A program made the translations under genes and the position numbers. Positions 52,461 through 64,000 of a stretch of 64,000 bases of DNA are shown here, one piece after another. The DNA comes from Ifrita kowaldi (taxonomy: Eukaryota > Chordata > Aves > Passeriformes > Cinclosomatidae): the NCBI GenBank assembly GCA_013398055.1, contig VZRS01009436.1, positions 735,779 through 799,778 on the forward strand, read 5' to 3'. The first letter of the stretch is position 1; every line of letters starts with the position of its first letter. Below the pieces are notes generated by a model. The model was not told the DNA's origin, ran no database searches, and saw nothing but the letters and a program-made list of their open reading frames with translations.

Positions 52461-52980
52461 GCGAGGAAGCCGGGCGAATTCTTCAGAGCGGTTTGTGTTC
52501 AAGGACTCACACACATTGCCCCGCATGCTCACCGCTGCAGAGCCGAGGGAGTTCATTCCCGCTTTTAGATAGCCTGTTTACTGAGGCAAAGCACTTTGCC
52601 GGGACTGCATACCAAAATCCTCCAGTAACTTATTTTTGGAACTGTTTGACCTAGCTCTGATCTGAGAACCAGATCACAGGATACTGCGGACCAGCGGGGA
52701 GGCTGCATCCCAGCCCAGACCTCGGGAGAAGGCCAAGCCAGCTACAGAAAAGAACTATGAATCCACCAGCTTTCTCCGCAGCAAGGAGGTTTAATATCTT
52801 AACTGTTATTCATTTTTTGCCCGTGCCCTGCAGGCACTCTGCTTGTTAAATAAATAGTTTTTTTCACTTTCCTCCAAGAAGTTCCTTTTGTATCGGTGGA
52901 GGAGGGAGTGCGGAAACCTGTCTTTCAGAGATGTTCATTCCAGAGCGTTTTCCTCCTAAACATGTCTCAAATCAAAACGC
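52461..52980. other. Small CpG-dense cluster
   Basis: I count 13 CpG dinucleotides in about 320 bp (52461-52778) and a few more to 52980. The surrounding sequence is strongly CpG-poor, with many kilobases holding only scattered CpGs. GC content also rises locally. It may be a weak CpG island, an enhancer or alternative promoter within intron 1, or an unrecognised GC-rich repeat. No LTR landmarks or CR1 words are seen. Confidence 0.45.
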
Positions 52981-55900
52981 CATGCCAGATCTGCCATCAA
53001 AACACCAGAACATTCTTATGGCACACACCTAAAGGTCTGTCATAAGACTTTTCAAAATCATTAAAGAAAATACGTCTTTCCTCTGTGTTAAAAATATCAT
53101 TCTGATTACTAAAAATAAAAGTCTTTCAAAGTTCTCTAAAGAAAGCAGTTGTATGCTTCCTTTAGTGTATCCCTTGGGGCAGCATCAGTTTTACAAATTC
53201 AGGTGTCCAGCATTGTCAATTTTCAGCTCATTTTCTGAAGGGAAATTGCTTGTAGTTAGTATAGTATTTGTTTTAAGGAAAGTAAGGTTTCACCTCTTTT
53301 TTAAAATTTTTTTTAATGGAGAACTAACCTTATTCCCACCACTTTAGTTTAAAAGATGAAGCAAAATTATTAGAATAAGTAAATACTTCTTTTAACCCGA
53401 TATATTCTCCCCAAAAGGAAAACAAGTTACCAGTGCCCCTACCACTAAGTCACATCAACTCTCATTCCATGCAGAGCATTGTCTTTTTCTTTTTCCACAC
53501 AAAATGAACTATCACCAAAAAAAGTTAGACATTAATTGTCTTTTTCTCACCTTCTACAGGAGTACCATATAGGACTTCATAACTAAGAAGAATTAATATT
53601 AAAAGGCATTAAGATTATAAAAGGAGCATTGCAATATTCTTCCAGTGGGCACAGCTGCAAATATCCATTACAAGGGTCCTCTAATTATTTAATTTACAAT
53701 TATAATAAATTAATTCATCACCAATAATGTTCATAACTTAAGAGACATTGCAGACACAATAATCGTTATTATCATATCTGTAAGTAAGAATAGTCTGACT
53801 GAGATAAATTTCTTCTCCCAGGCTATATTTAAAGCCTGTATTATAGATTCAATAATATATGGTTGCATCTGCTAGCCAGAACTGTGCTGTTTTTAATATT
53901 TCCCTGGGCAACAAATGAGGAAGTGCTTTGACATAAAAGGCCAATGCAAGCAAACAAAGAATCTGCTGAGAACTCAGAGTGGAAACCTATGGAAAAAAAT
54001 ACTCAAGAAGAATAAAATGTGCATTACTGTCAGATTAATTCATCCCACTAAACAGCAAGAGCTTTCAGAATGCTCTCCAGCAGCAGTCTTCACCAACACT
54101 ACTGGTGTAAACTTGTCTGAAAGCATTCATGTTTCACCTTGTGTTCTGTCCTGCTGTTGTTTAGTGTCTAGAGAGGAGGAGTAATAAGAGTATTCAGGCA
54201 TACAAATTCCTGTTGTCTGGCAAAACTGTAATTTTATGGTTATGAGAAGAAACATTTTAATTAGGCCTTAGCAAGAGGAAGGAGCTGGCTCCCAATGATG
54301 CCTGCCAGCACTCAGCTATGCTGGCCAAGCCCATGAAGCCTCCCAGGGTAACATGAAATCTGAGCATCAGGCAGTTTTTTTGCCAAGTGTCTCCTGACTT
54401 CTGAAGCATCTCAAGTACACAAACTGGTTCTGAAACACCACGTCCTTTGTGGACTGGCTTAATCCTTACAGAAGTTCAGCTGCAGGAGGCAGGTTTGGAG
54501 TTTGCATATCTGCTCCTGAACTGAGAAAGGGTTTCCCAGTTCTCAAGGGATCAGGTTAGTTTTAATGGCCAGCATTCGTACATAATAAATAAAGGTTTAT
54601 TTCATCCCACCCACAGAGAAATAACATATGGCAAATAGCACTTCATGAGAGTCCCACCAAAGATTTATTGCACATATTTTAACTGACAGGCAAGTGATAC
54701 AGGAACCTTATGACAGTACTCTACAAATGTAACCTTTAATGTTAATGATTCCAGCTTATATTCACACATAGTTTAATTTCCAAGAATAATTAGGAAATTG
54801 ATATCTCCATCTGGCTCAAAATGCTTGCTGACACTTTTTTAATCAAACACTCTCGTCAGTCTTCAAACTAGATATTTTAAAATTAAAAATATACCGCATT
54901 CAGCCATCAGTTATGCCAACTGGGTGTTTTAGGTTCAAGATGACACTTTTGGCAACTAAAGGAGGCTATGACTGCTGCTAACTTGCTGTCAGTCACCCTG
55001 CAAAAAGAAACTCAACTAAGCTGGGAGAAACTGAAGTTCAAGTCATTCCACAGAAAGAACTATACTTTTTTCCAGTTTCTTTGGATAAGGAATTTGGAAC
55101 CCAGAGATTGCATATTGCAGCCCTAACAACCAGCCTATTAACTATGCTGCTGTATGCCTAGCTCATGGCTTGGTTTTGTCAGAGACTTCTTGAAAGATCA
55201 TTGACTAGTCCCATCACAGAATAAAGAGAATAAGAAGAGTATATGATTATACTGAAAATCATATGTAGCATAGTTTGGGTGCTAAGTTAACCAGGTAATT
55301 CCTCTTTAGTTTGATCCAATACTGATGCTGTACTTTACAACAGAAATCCAGGCACAAGTATAAAAATCATGTTTCCTTTGACACCAGACCTTCACAGATG
55401 TAAGTCAGAGGAAGACAGATCTTTTGCCCCTTGCAGAGACCTTCCTCCTCAGCAAGCCACCACCTATGGGAGGATATGGTCTCCTCCAATTTGAGGAAAG
55501 GACTCAGTTACAACCTAAGCTTATCACTTCCTCCCTGTTCTCAGAAACTTCTTTCCTCTAAATTAGAAAATTAAATCACCTCTACAAGTCCAGGCATCAC
55601 CTTGATTTTAGTGACATTCAGAATATTTCCAACAACTCCTTTGGGACCTGGCCAAAGCTGTACTTCCATCCCTTGCATAAAGCAGGTGTCTCAGATGCAG
55701 ACTGAAAAAACATTATAAACCCATTTTAAAACACTGTCATCCTTCCCCCCATAAGTGAAAGCTTCCAATCAGTCCTGTAGATATTCACCAAAGACATTTC
55801 TCAGCAAAGGTGTATCTGAAAACTCATCAGCTACCAATGTCAGACTGATCTCGCCATCACCTTTTTCACTGAAGAGGAACTCGCCATACTGCATTCTTAT

Positions 55901-58900
55901 TTTGTCTCCCTACTTTCATGAATTTATATGTACCAATAAAAATTACAAAGAATATCAGAATTTGTACAGAAATATACTGCATAATTTACTATCTGCAGTA
56001 GCAAAGATAAAAAGAAGTATAGTAGTAGCATAAAGAAGCAATATTCATTTATGAGACAAAGTGAATGCAGAAGAAAGAAATGTTAACAGAAATACCCCCC
56101 ATACAACATTTTCTTTCAAGCAGAGGGTATTTTTATAGCTCTTACATACACTAAACCACAGCTCTGGTTGCATGAGAGATTGTTTATTGCACCTGAAATG
56201 ATCTTTATTACATGGGATGCATGACAGAAAAAAATAATGAAAACCCCATACTGTTACAGTGTGGCAGAGTCTGTACAGCATTTTCTTTCAGCATGTCAAC
56301 TTAAAATTTCCTCCCTCCCAATATTTCCAATTACAACAGCTCCTTTTTGCTTTTATGTGACTAGAGGGGGAAAAACATTAAAAATAACACTGAGATGTTA
56401 TTTTTGCAGAAATACATAACTAGCAAAGTTAAAGATGGAAAGTGGTGGCATAAAGAGTAGAATGAAAGGTACCAAGAGACAGTTGTGGAAGTACAACAAA
56501 TAAGAACAGAAAAACATTATTTCTTTTGGTTATGAAAAAAAAAATGCAGTAGACATTGTTCATCACACTTAAATCCCGAGTTAGCAGCTTCTTTAAAGTT
56601 ATAATAAATATTTATGCAGAAGAGGTATTCTGTGATGCAAATAAATTGTTAATCCTAATGTCAATAACAGAATTTTAATCTCATTAAATAAAGCCTTTTT
56701 TGTTTCTCAGATATAATTACAAATTCATAGTGAAGATTAATCTATTTCATTTGACAGTAGAGATTTCCCCAGATTTGGCTAAATTTATTCTGGAAAAAGA
56801 GAAAAACAAATCTTACAGGATACACACTTGTTTCGGTGTCCTTTTGGTAACCACAAGGACTAACTTTGGGTTGCACTTTTAACACTTTTAAGAGGTCCCA
56901 TACAAAAATCAAATCCCCTTGCCCACACCCCGAACAATTCAGTGTAAGCCACAGCTAATTTTATTACTTACTGGTCAGCCAAGACCACATACAAGCTGCT
57001 TTTATCCAAAGATACTAAATACAGGCAAGATATGATTACATTTTTTAACATCATTTTAACTTGTAACACTCCCATTGCGAATGAGCCTTCCATATCCCTA
57101 TTCTTCCTCTTAAAAACAAAGAATCTAAACTTGAAATTTGTTCAGTAGTTAATCCAATTAAAGTTTCCTTTTGTAAGTGTCTAAGACTCCTTGCATTCTG
57201 AAACCTTTTAATTAATATTGAGCAAGGGCTTTGTTTACCCTCCTGGATTACAGCCTCTACCATATCACAGCACTGCCTTTGTCACTGGAAATGAAGGGAA
57301 AGTTGATGCCCTTTTTGGCATTATGCCTTCCCTTTTCTCAGGAATTAAGGTCCTCTATAGTCAACTTGCATTCATTTTGAGAGGCATTACAAGTTAACAC
57401 GAGGTGGGAATGTTTCATAGATAAGCAAGTTCATTACCATTTATCCCTGTGAAATTCGAGTTGTTAAATGTTGTTCTTCCTTTTTTTGTGACATGGAGAG
57501 TGAAAAATGTCTCTCCCTCTAATCCCCTTCTTTCTGCTCCTATTTAAAGCTGAGAGGGATTGAAAGGTGTCAGGTTTAATTAGATGCACATTTGCTGACT
57601 ATCTGGTTCTTGTGTTCATAGCCTTGATAAACTGAAGTGCTATCTACAGATCATAAAAACAATTAATGGGTGATAACATGACAATTTATATGAGACTTAT
57701 TAGTTAATAAATAGTGAAATAGTGCCAACAGTGTCTGCAAAACTTATTAAAAACAAATAGATTCAATTGCTGAAAGTTGGGGGTTTTTTCAAACCACAAA
57801 AAAAGGCTTCTCTTTAATTATATTTTTCCTTTTGTAGAAGTTTCTGTACCCAATACAGACCACATTGAACTCACAGAAAAGCCTCCTTCCTAACTTGCAT
57901 TACAAATTCTTGCACTATTTATGCCAATGCTGTACATTTGTAAATTATTATAGGAAAGAAACTTTTACCATGAGAATAAGCAAAAGTAACTGGTTGAATG
58001 ATTAAAGTTTCATGTTTATGAATGAGATATCTGCTGTGCTGTTTTTAAGATGCTCATATCAGTATGAAATACTATACAACTGTGTTTTTGAGGGACCAAT
58101 ATTGCGTCTACAAAGTAAAGATTGATAAAAGACAGGTACAGAGTCAGATACAACAGCCTGAACGTCTCCTCAGCAACTGCCCAAGGCTCAGTGGCTTTTA
58201 GCACTGGTTTCACCAGCCTGGGGAGAACAGCAATCAAGCTACAAAGATTATGCCAAGATAACTTTTATCACTCAATTAACTCATATTTGGCCAATAAAAC
58301 CCACAAATGATAACACAGTAAGGATGAGATGCTGACTTTGGCCCACAGAGCAGAACACAAGGAAGATAAAAGCATTATCTGCAATGACTTATAGTAAGGT
58401 GATATTAGTCATGGAGATACTAGGCAAAGTAAAAATATACTCTGAATATGAACCACATTGACAATGTTTTATTACTATTCTAAAGTTTAATTAACTCTTC
58501 TTTGGCAACCTTGAAAATCCATCTTAGATATATTATAGAAAAAATCAGTCATCTCTGCAGAAAGACTTGAATCCTCCGTGAATCCAACCCTTTCTGAAGT
58601 ATCAAACGAGCTGGTAGCTGTCATTCACGAGGCTAGAACCTAAAATGGTCCACCAACACCACCTCATAGCTGCAACTACTGTGAGCATTTAATTCAAATG
58701 CCAGGGGTAGACACAAGAGTCAGTAATGAAGATGGTCATGTGAAAACAAAGACAAGACCCCCATATTGGGGCATCAAGCTCTCAAAGCATACTCCAGTAG
58801 TATTGCCAGGCAGGGAGAAAATTAGGTACAGACCTCAGCAACATCCTGGTTCTTCTAGTACAGACATTTGTTTCATGGACTCAGTGGGAAATAGCATTTA

Positions 58901-61900
58901 CGCATCTGGAGGAACCAAATATGAGGGCTTACAATATTTTGGTTGAGAATTATCATACTGGTTGATTCTAAATAACACATTGGTCAGAGCCAGCAATTCC
59001 TTTGAACAAACAAGACATATCAAATCTTTGCAAAGTCACAAGACTATATCAAGAACTAATGAACATGATTAGTGTGAAACTATAGAAAACTGTACAAAAG
59101 CTACAAAAATGTTGAAAAATCAAGTGTGGAAGACACCATAAAATTCTGCAATGTCAGATTTGATTAATCTCAACACGTGAGAGGAAAAGATTGTATTCTG
59201 CTACTACATACAATGAAAAATTGCAGAATAATAAAAGGCCACAATTACAGTTTCTTATGGCTATCATCTTTCAGAGCAGCCACTTGACTCCATAAGAAAA
59301 ATTCTATGAATTCCTAGCCCTCATATTCCAACCTGTTTTCTGCAAACAGGTAAGCGAGATCTCATGCATATTGCAGATACATACACACACAAACTGTTAG
59401 TAAAGTACTCCAAGTAAATCAGAAATGACCTTGCTGTCATTTTAAAAATAGTGGCAAATACAATGCAAATTTACATTCCTAGCCTTGACTATCAAGATTA
59501 TCCTTGTAATTCATTCCTCCTCTGTCAGCAATGATCTCCTGATATCCTTTCTTAAGGGCGGGCTTTCTTATGCTAGTCCTTCTGTGAAGTCAAATTGATA
59601 GCCGTGCATTTAGACTTTAATTGTTTAGAATACTTCTGAACTCATGCATATGTCTTGTGTTAGCAGCAGACTTCTATTAATTAATAGCACAAAGCCAACT
59701 GTGTCTAGAGCTGAAGGTTAAAGATAATCAGCACAAACAAGAAAACAAAAAGGAGAAACAGTTAAGTCAGAAAAGACACATTAATATTTATGAGAAAAAA
59801 CAATCTGCCAAAAGGTGATCATTTCCTTTGATTTAATTAAAGGGTGGGGAGGAAAACAGCAGTGCAGTGGACATACAAGATTGTGAAGATTTGAAAAAGC
59901 TGTAGGTACAGTTTTTCATGAGTTCTTTTTAAAGTCACAATGGTTTTGTTTGGAAAGGTTTACTATCAGGCAAATTCAAAACAGATTCACAACAGAAAGA
60001 AAAAGTATTGATCTATCATCAGATGAATGAGTAGTGCCATTTTCAGATAAGCAAATCACTGGAAGCAAATGTTCTAAGGCCTAAAGAAACTCAGAAGCAC
60101 AATGAAGACATTCACATTTAATAAATAAATATTAAGTTTGGCGAAAACATAATTATTACAAGAAACAGACCCACCTTTCAGGTGGTGAACTTAGGAAAAC
60201 TAGCATTCTGGGCGAGTATTTTCAGAGGCTGAAGTGTATTGTGCACAAATGACACATCATGCTTTCAAAATAATAACATAAATTGAAATTTAATATTATT
60301 GTAATTTAATTCTTGCCAGGAATAGAAGAACAAGAGGAGCAAATACATCTCATACCATAATGCTCTAATCAATTAATGGACAGAATTGTCTTAAGCCTAT
60401 GAAAAGACCTGTACTAGCTGACCAGAAAAGAAGATTTAGATTCCAATATAAGATTTTGGTTTACTGGAGTTGACACATACATGGCAAGAAAAACCTTTTA
60501 AAGACCCTATTGCATCCAAAGTAACACCAGCTTGAGCCATTCTTGCCTCTACTTGAAAACAATAATGTGGTAAAATTAATGTAATATGGTAAAAGTGGAA
60601 ATTGGTAATTTCTCCTTTTCCTTGGAGACTGGAAAAGCTACACAAAAAACTATCAGAATAAATCTGCAAACATACACTTTCCCCTCTAAAAAGTTAAGGT
60701 AAGTACCCACCCTCCTCTCTCTCTCTGTCTTCCCCTCCTTTTTTCTTACTCCATTTTGCTATTTTTTCCAGGACTGAAAATGTGTGTTGCATTCTGGGGA
60801 AGACAATGTTTAAATTTTTCTTAGCGAAAGAAAACTAGAAAATACTATAAGTCTTTTAAGAATGCCTTTTCTTGGCATTTTTACACTCAACTGTCAAAAA
60901 AGCTGGAGCAGACAATTAAACATTTCACTGCTTCTCCCAATATAGCTTCCGAACTTGAACTACCCATTCTGTGAAGGGAAATATTATCTGAGAGACTTCC
61001 GAACAAGCTAATACGAATTGAGACTTTGCTGAACCTGTAATCCAGTAAATGCCTGGGCACCAGCTGGGGAGCCATAGCCATTACCACCAGTCAAAGATTT
61101 ATCCACTAAACTCAAGAAACCTTGGAAAGGGCTCAGACCTGGAGCTGGGACTTAATGGATGAACCAGAAGAGAGAAGCAGGGTCCCTTGCCCATGCCTTT
61201 ATTCATGCTTGAGCTCTATGATGGATACAAAGCAGCAGAAGCTGATCTGACAGAAAAAAGCAAATGGGCATTTGCCCTTATTTTGCCCTTTAACAAAAAT
61301 GAAAAGGAGATAAGTTTAATAGGGAAGTGATATTTTATCTAGCCTTTTTTTTTTAGACTCAACAGGATGCATTCAGATATAGCTTCTTTGGTTTTCTTTA
61401 AATACAATTAATCTATCGCAGCTTAATAAGGATATAAATTTATATTAATTATATATTAATATAACTCAGAGATGAAGTCACTATGCAATCATTTTCTTAA
61501 TAAGCACCATTATGTGAAAAGATGTGAAATATCCAAGAGATTTATGTTTTTAAAAAAACTATTCCTAAACCTACTTTAGGTATGGAAGTAAATTAGAAAC
61601 AACAATTGTTTCTAAGCATTTATTTGTTATTATGAAAGTTATTTTTAAAGTGCCTTGAACTGCATCTAGCAGGGAAGGGAAAAGGGGTTATATTTTTGTG
61701 TTCAGGTGTATGTAAAATTTGATTATATGTTAACTACACTGAGCAAAATTTTTTTAGATATACTAAACTAAATGAATAAAAACAACACCCAAAAGTGTAA
61801 AATTATGCAAAATAAAATTAAAAAAAAAATCAGCTGCAGAATATACCTCAATAGCAGAGGGTGCTCATACAAATCACTTTAAAACCTAGAGTATGCAGCA

Positions 61901-62004
61901 AGTAGGGACAATTTTGGTTTTTGCCTCTACTGAAGAGGCACTGTGGGGAAGAGGGAAAGGAGATGGGAAACAGATTTCTCCGAAAAATAGCAAGGGAAAC
62001 ACAA
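52981..62004. other. Intronic sequence without recognised elements
   Basis: AT-rich and repeat-poor. Segments at 57381-57720 and 59570-59850 have the ordered, homeodomain-word-rich look of conserved noncoding DNA (see findings). No exon, RNA gene or named repeat. Confidence 0.5.
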
Positions 62005-62066
62005 ACTAAAAAAAACAAACAAACAAAAAAAAAAACCAAACCAAACCAACCAACCCAAAAAACCTG
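62005..62066. repeat. (AAAC)n / CCAAA low-complexity tract
   Basis: AAAC units and A-runs pass into CCAAA/CCAAC units. The hydrophobic phenylalanine-rich minus frame 61848-62039 is partly its translation and is not a gene. Confidence 0.8.
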
Positions 62067-62232
62067 AAAGAATTTATATGAAGGCCCAATGTGAAAACAG
62101 AGGAAAAGTCACTGGAACAACTCAAGCAGAGCAGTTGACCGAAATTTAATCCATTTCATTCCAGTAAACTGTTAGGAAAAGACCCCAAACAAATCCTGTT
62201 GGTACCCAAAGTGCAGGAGATATTGTCCTGCC

Positions 62233-62256
62233 NAAACAAACAAACAAACAAGAAAA
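62233..62256. repeat. (AAAC)n microsatellite with an N
   Basis: Four to five AAAC units follow a single N at 62233. The N probably marks a join or unresolved repeat length. Unlike 2742, no long direct repeat flanks it. Confidence 0.8.
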
Positions 62257-62827
62257 AAACACAGGAAGAGTGAGGAAGTGAGGGCATGTAGGAAAAAGAT
62301 TTTGTGATTGGTTGTTCAAAGTCTGTTTGACAGAATAGTTTTACAGCAAAATGTTAAAACTTGCTTTCCGTAAAAGCTTTTCAGACCTGATCGCAGGTCT
62401 GAATACACAGTTTGGCATATTTGCAAGGAAGAGTTACTGAATTGCTGTTTTCACTTTCTGGTAGTCCAGGAGTTACACAAATTCTGTTCTGGAGGTACTC
62501 TATTTGACACAAGACAGAAAAACTGCCTTTTGCAAACCCACGTTAAGGTTCCAGAGAGCAATGTTCATAAGAGTGAAGTATATTACCATTGGTACCACTC
62601 CTAAGTGCCTTTATCAAATGAGAAAGCCTCTGCCAGTTACCTTACCCTGCTACCAGTCCTTCAAGAGAACCAGGATCCAGCTTAGTGCTACATTTCCTTG
62701 AAGGCTGGTTTTTTTCATAAATGTGCAAAGCCACCAAACACCATGTCAACTAGAATGACTCAAAGCATCTCAACTAGAAGACCTTCTAGAGATAATTATA
62801 AAATAGCAAAAGGGAAGCCGACTTCTT

Positions 62828-62868
62828 AAAAAAAAAAAAAAANNNNNNNNNNNNNNNNAAAAAAAAAA
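62828..62868. other. Assembly gap of 16 N inside a poly(A) tract
   Basis: Fifteen A bases precede the sixteen Ns (62843-62858) and ten follow. The true homopolymer length is unknown. Confidence 0.95.
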
Positions 62869-63052
62869 GGCAACACAAAAATTACGTAATCTACCATTTA
62901 AATCTTTTCATGTCTTGTCCTAAAGTGCCATCCATTCACCATACAGGAACAAAGATTAAAAACATATTGCCTATATTACTGCTGGTCTAAATTTAATGAA
63001 GATCAGTTTTACGACCTCTGCCTAAGAAAATGAGATGCTTGAAGAGGAATTT

Positions 63053-63235
63053 TAGAGAATCAAAGAATTATTAAGCTTGGAAAATATCTCCAAGATCATG
63101 GAGCCCAACCTTTGACTAGAGTCAACTAGAACAGAGCACCAAGTGCCATGCCCAGTCATTTCTTGGACATCTCCAGGGTTGGTGACTCCACAACCTCCCT
63201 GGGTATCCCGTTTCATTTACCTAAATGTTTATCCT
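63053..63235 (-). mobile_element. CR1 LINE 3' end
   Basis: It starts agagaatcaaagaattatt and aagcttggaaaatatctcc, followed by tccagggttggtgactccac and aacctccctgggta, the CR1 tail read on the minus strand. It is degraded and truncated near 63235, and resembles the copy at 1291 more than the one at 4071. Confidence 0.88.
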
Positions 63236-64000
63236 CATACTAAAAAAAATCAATTTTAGGTATTAAAATAGCAGTATTTGTTGTTGCTTTTTTTTTTAAA
63301 AAAAACCATTCCCCCCTCCCCCTGCCCCTCACGCCATTAACAAACATGAAGTCTTTGAGGATGTTAAGTTGAACAATGACAACTGGTGGGTTTTTGTTGA
63401 GTTTTTTTGTTTGATTGTTTCCTTAACCTCCATGTAGCACTTTTTCAAGATTACATTTTATTAGGAAAGTCAATTTAACATGCACTTATCTCATTCTGAC
63501 TGCACAGGAGGGAGATGAAAATTCATTTTAAAAGGCTCACAAAACTGCAGAAATCTCTTTTCTTATAGCCAGAAAAAAGAAAATGTGAGAAATCCTAAAG
63601 TTACTCAAGCCACATTTAATTTGGCAGATTGTTAAAAAAAAAAACAAACAAAAAAACCAATTTAAAAAACCCCAAAAGAACCCCTCAAAACCCCTCCTGA
63701 TTTTACTTTTACAATCCCTCTGAGTCAAGTGAAGAGATATGGTTCTTCAGTTAAATAAATTTATGTCTAAAGTGCATAACGAATATTGCAACTGATGAAT
63801 GAATTATCCTTTTGCTCATGAAAAATGGTCCTTACTTAAAAAAAAAAAATCTAATGTTTTGAAAATTCCTTGACATTAACTTAGCAAGAAAAATGCTGAA
63901 AAAAATCTCTCTCAATTAAACTAGTCTCTCAGTTAAACACTAACAAAGCCAAAAGATTAAGTTTCTTATTTCAAAATTCAGTAGCTTATGCTTTTTCTTC
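63236..64000. other. AT-rich intronic end of window
   Basis: A T-run/A-run pair (about 63288-63305), a C-rich patch beside it and an A/C-rich tract (about 63631-63690). Nothing else recognised. Confidence 0.6.

Larger units (their letters stand above)
12548..64000 (-). other. CNTNAP2: CNTNAP2 intron 1, 3' part
   Basis: Everything right of the exon lies upstream in the transcript. Exon 1, with start codon and signal peptide, is not recognisable here, which agrees with the very long first intron known for this gene in mammals. The intron holds LTRs, CR1 ends, a U2 snRNA fragment, low-complexity tracts and long repeat-poor stretches. No other spliced exon could be supported. Confidence 0.85.

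Noticed and set aside
61848..62039. Phenylalanine-rich minus frame
   Set aside because: Largely the translation of an A/C-rich simple repeat.
1..64000. Search for CRISPR arrays, tRNAs, rRNAs, or bacterial or phage operons
   Set aside because: No regularly spaced repeats, cloverleaf signatures or compact coding; CR1 elements and a spliced vertebrate exon establish a bird-like nuclear genome.

Overview
This is vertebrate, almost certainly avian, nuclear DNA. It is AT-rich, has no closely packed genes, and carries bird-type CR1 LINE fragments and ERV-type LTRs. There are no operons, ribosome binding sites, tRNA or rRNA genes or CRISPR arrays. The many short open frames look like chance frames or remnants of repeats.

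The only cellular coding sequence I can support is one 111-bp exon on the minus strand (12437-12547). Its translation reads as the start of a discoidin (F5/8 type C) domain and matches the second coding exon of CNTNAP2 (contactin-associated protein-like 2, Caspr2), a neuronal neurexin-superfamily adhesion protein. Both splice sites are present and both flanking introns are phase 1. Because the gene runs right to left, 12548-64000 is the 3' part of the very large intron 1 and 1-12436 is the 5' part of intron 2. Neither exon 1 nor exon 3 is visible.

The repeats are as follows. An internally deleted CR1 lies at 1291-2320, and shorter CR1 3' ends lie at 4071-4432, 27355-27438, 45903-45985 and 63053-63235. 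Two probable solo LTRs lie at about 17268-17905 and 26500-27032. A short fragment of the U2 snRNA 5' end sits near 28897-28925 between 9-bp direct repeats. A- and GT-rich low-complexity tracts are scattered throughout.

The assembly is imperfect at three places. A single N at 2742 separates two exact 493-bp copies, probably an unmerged contig overlap. A single N at 62233 and a 16-N gap at 62843-62858 interrupt simple repeats.

I see no new multi-gene system. The points most worth checking are the hidden exon, the false duplication, the U2 insertion, a small CpG cluster at 52461-52980 inside intron 1, several unusually good perfect hairpins, and a few repeat-free stretches that resemble conserved noncoding elements.
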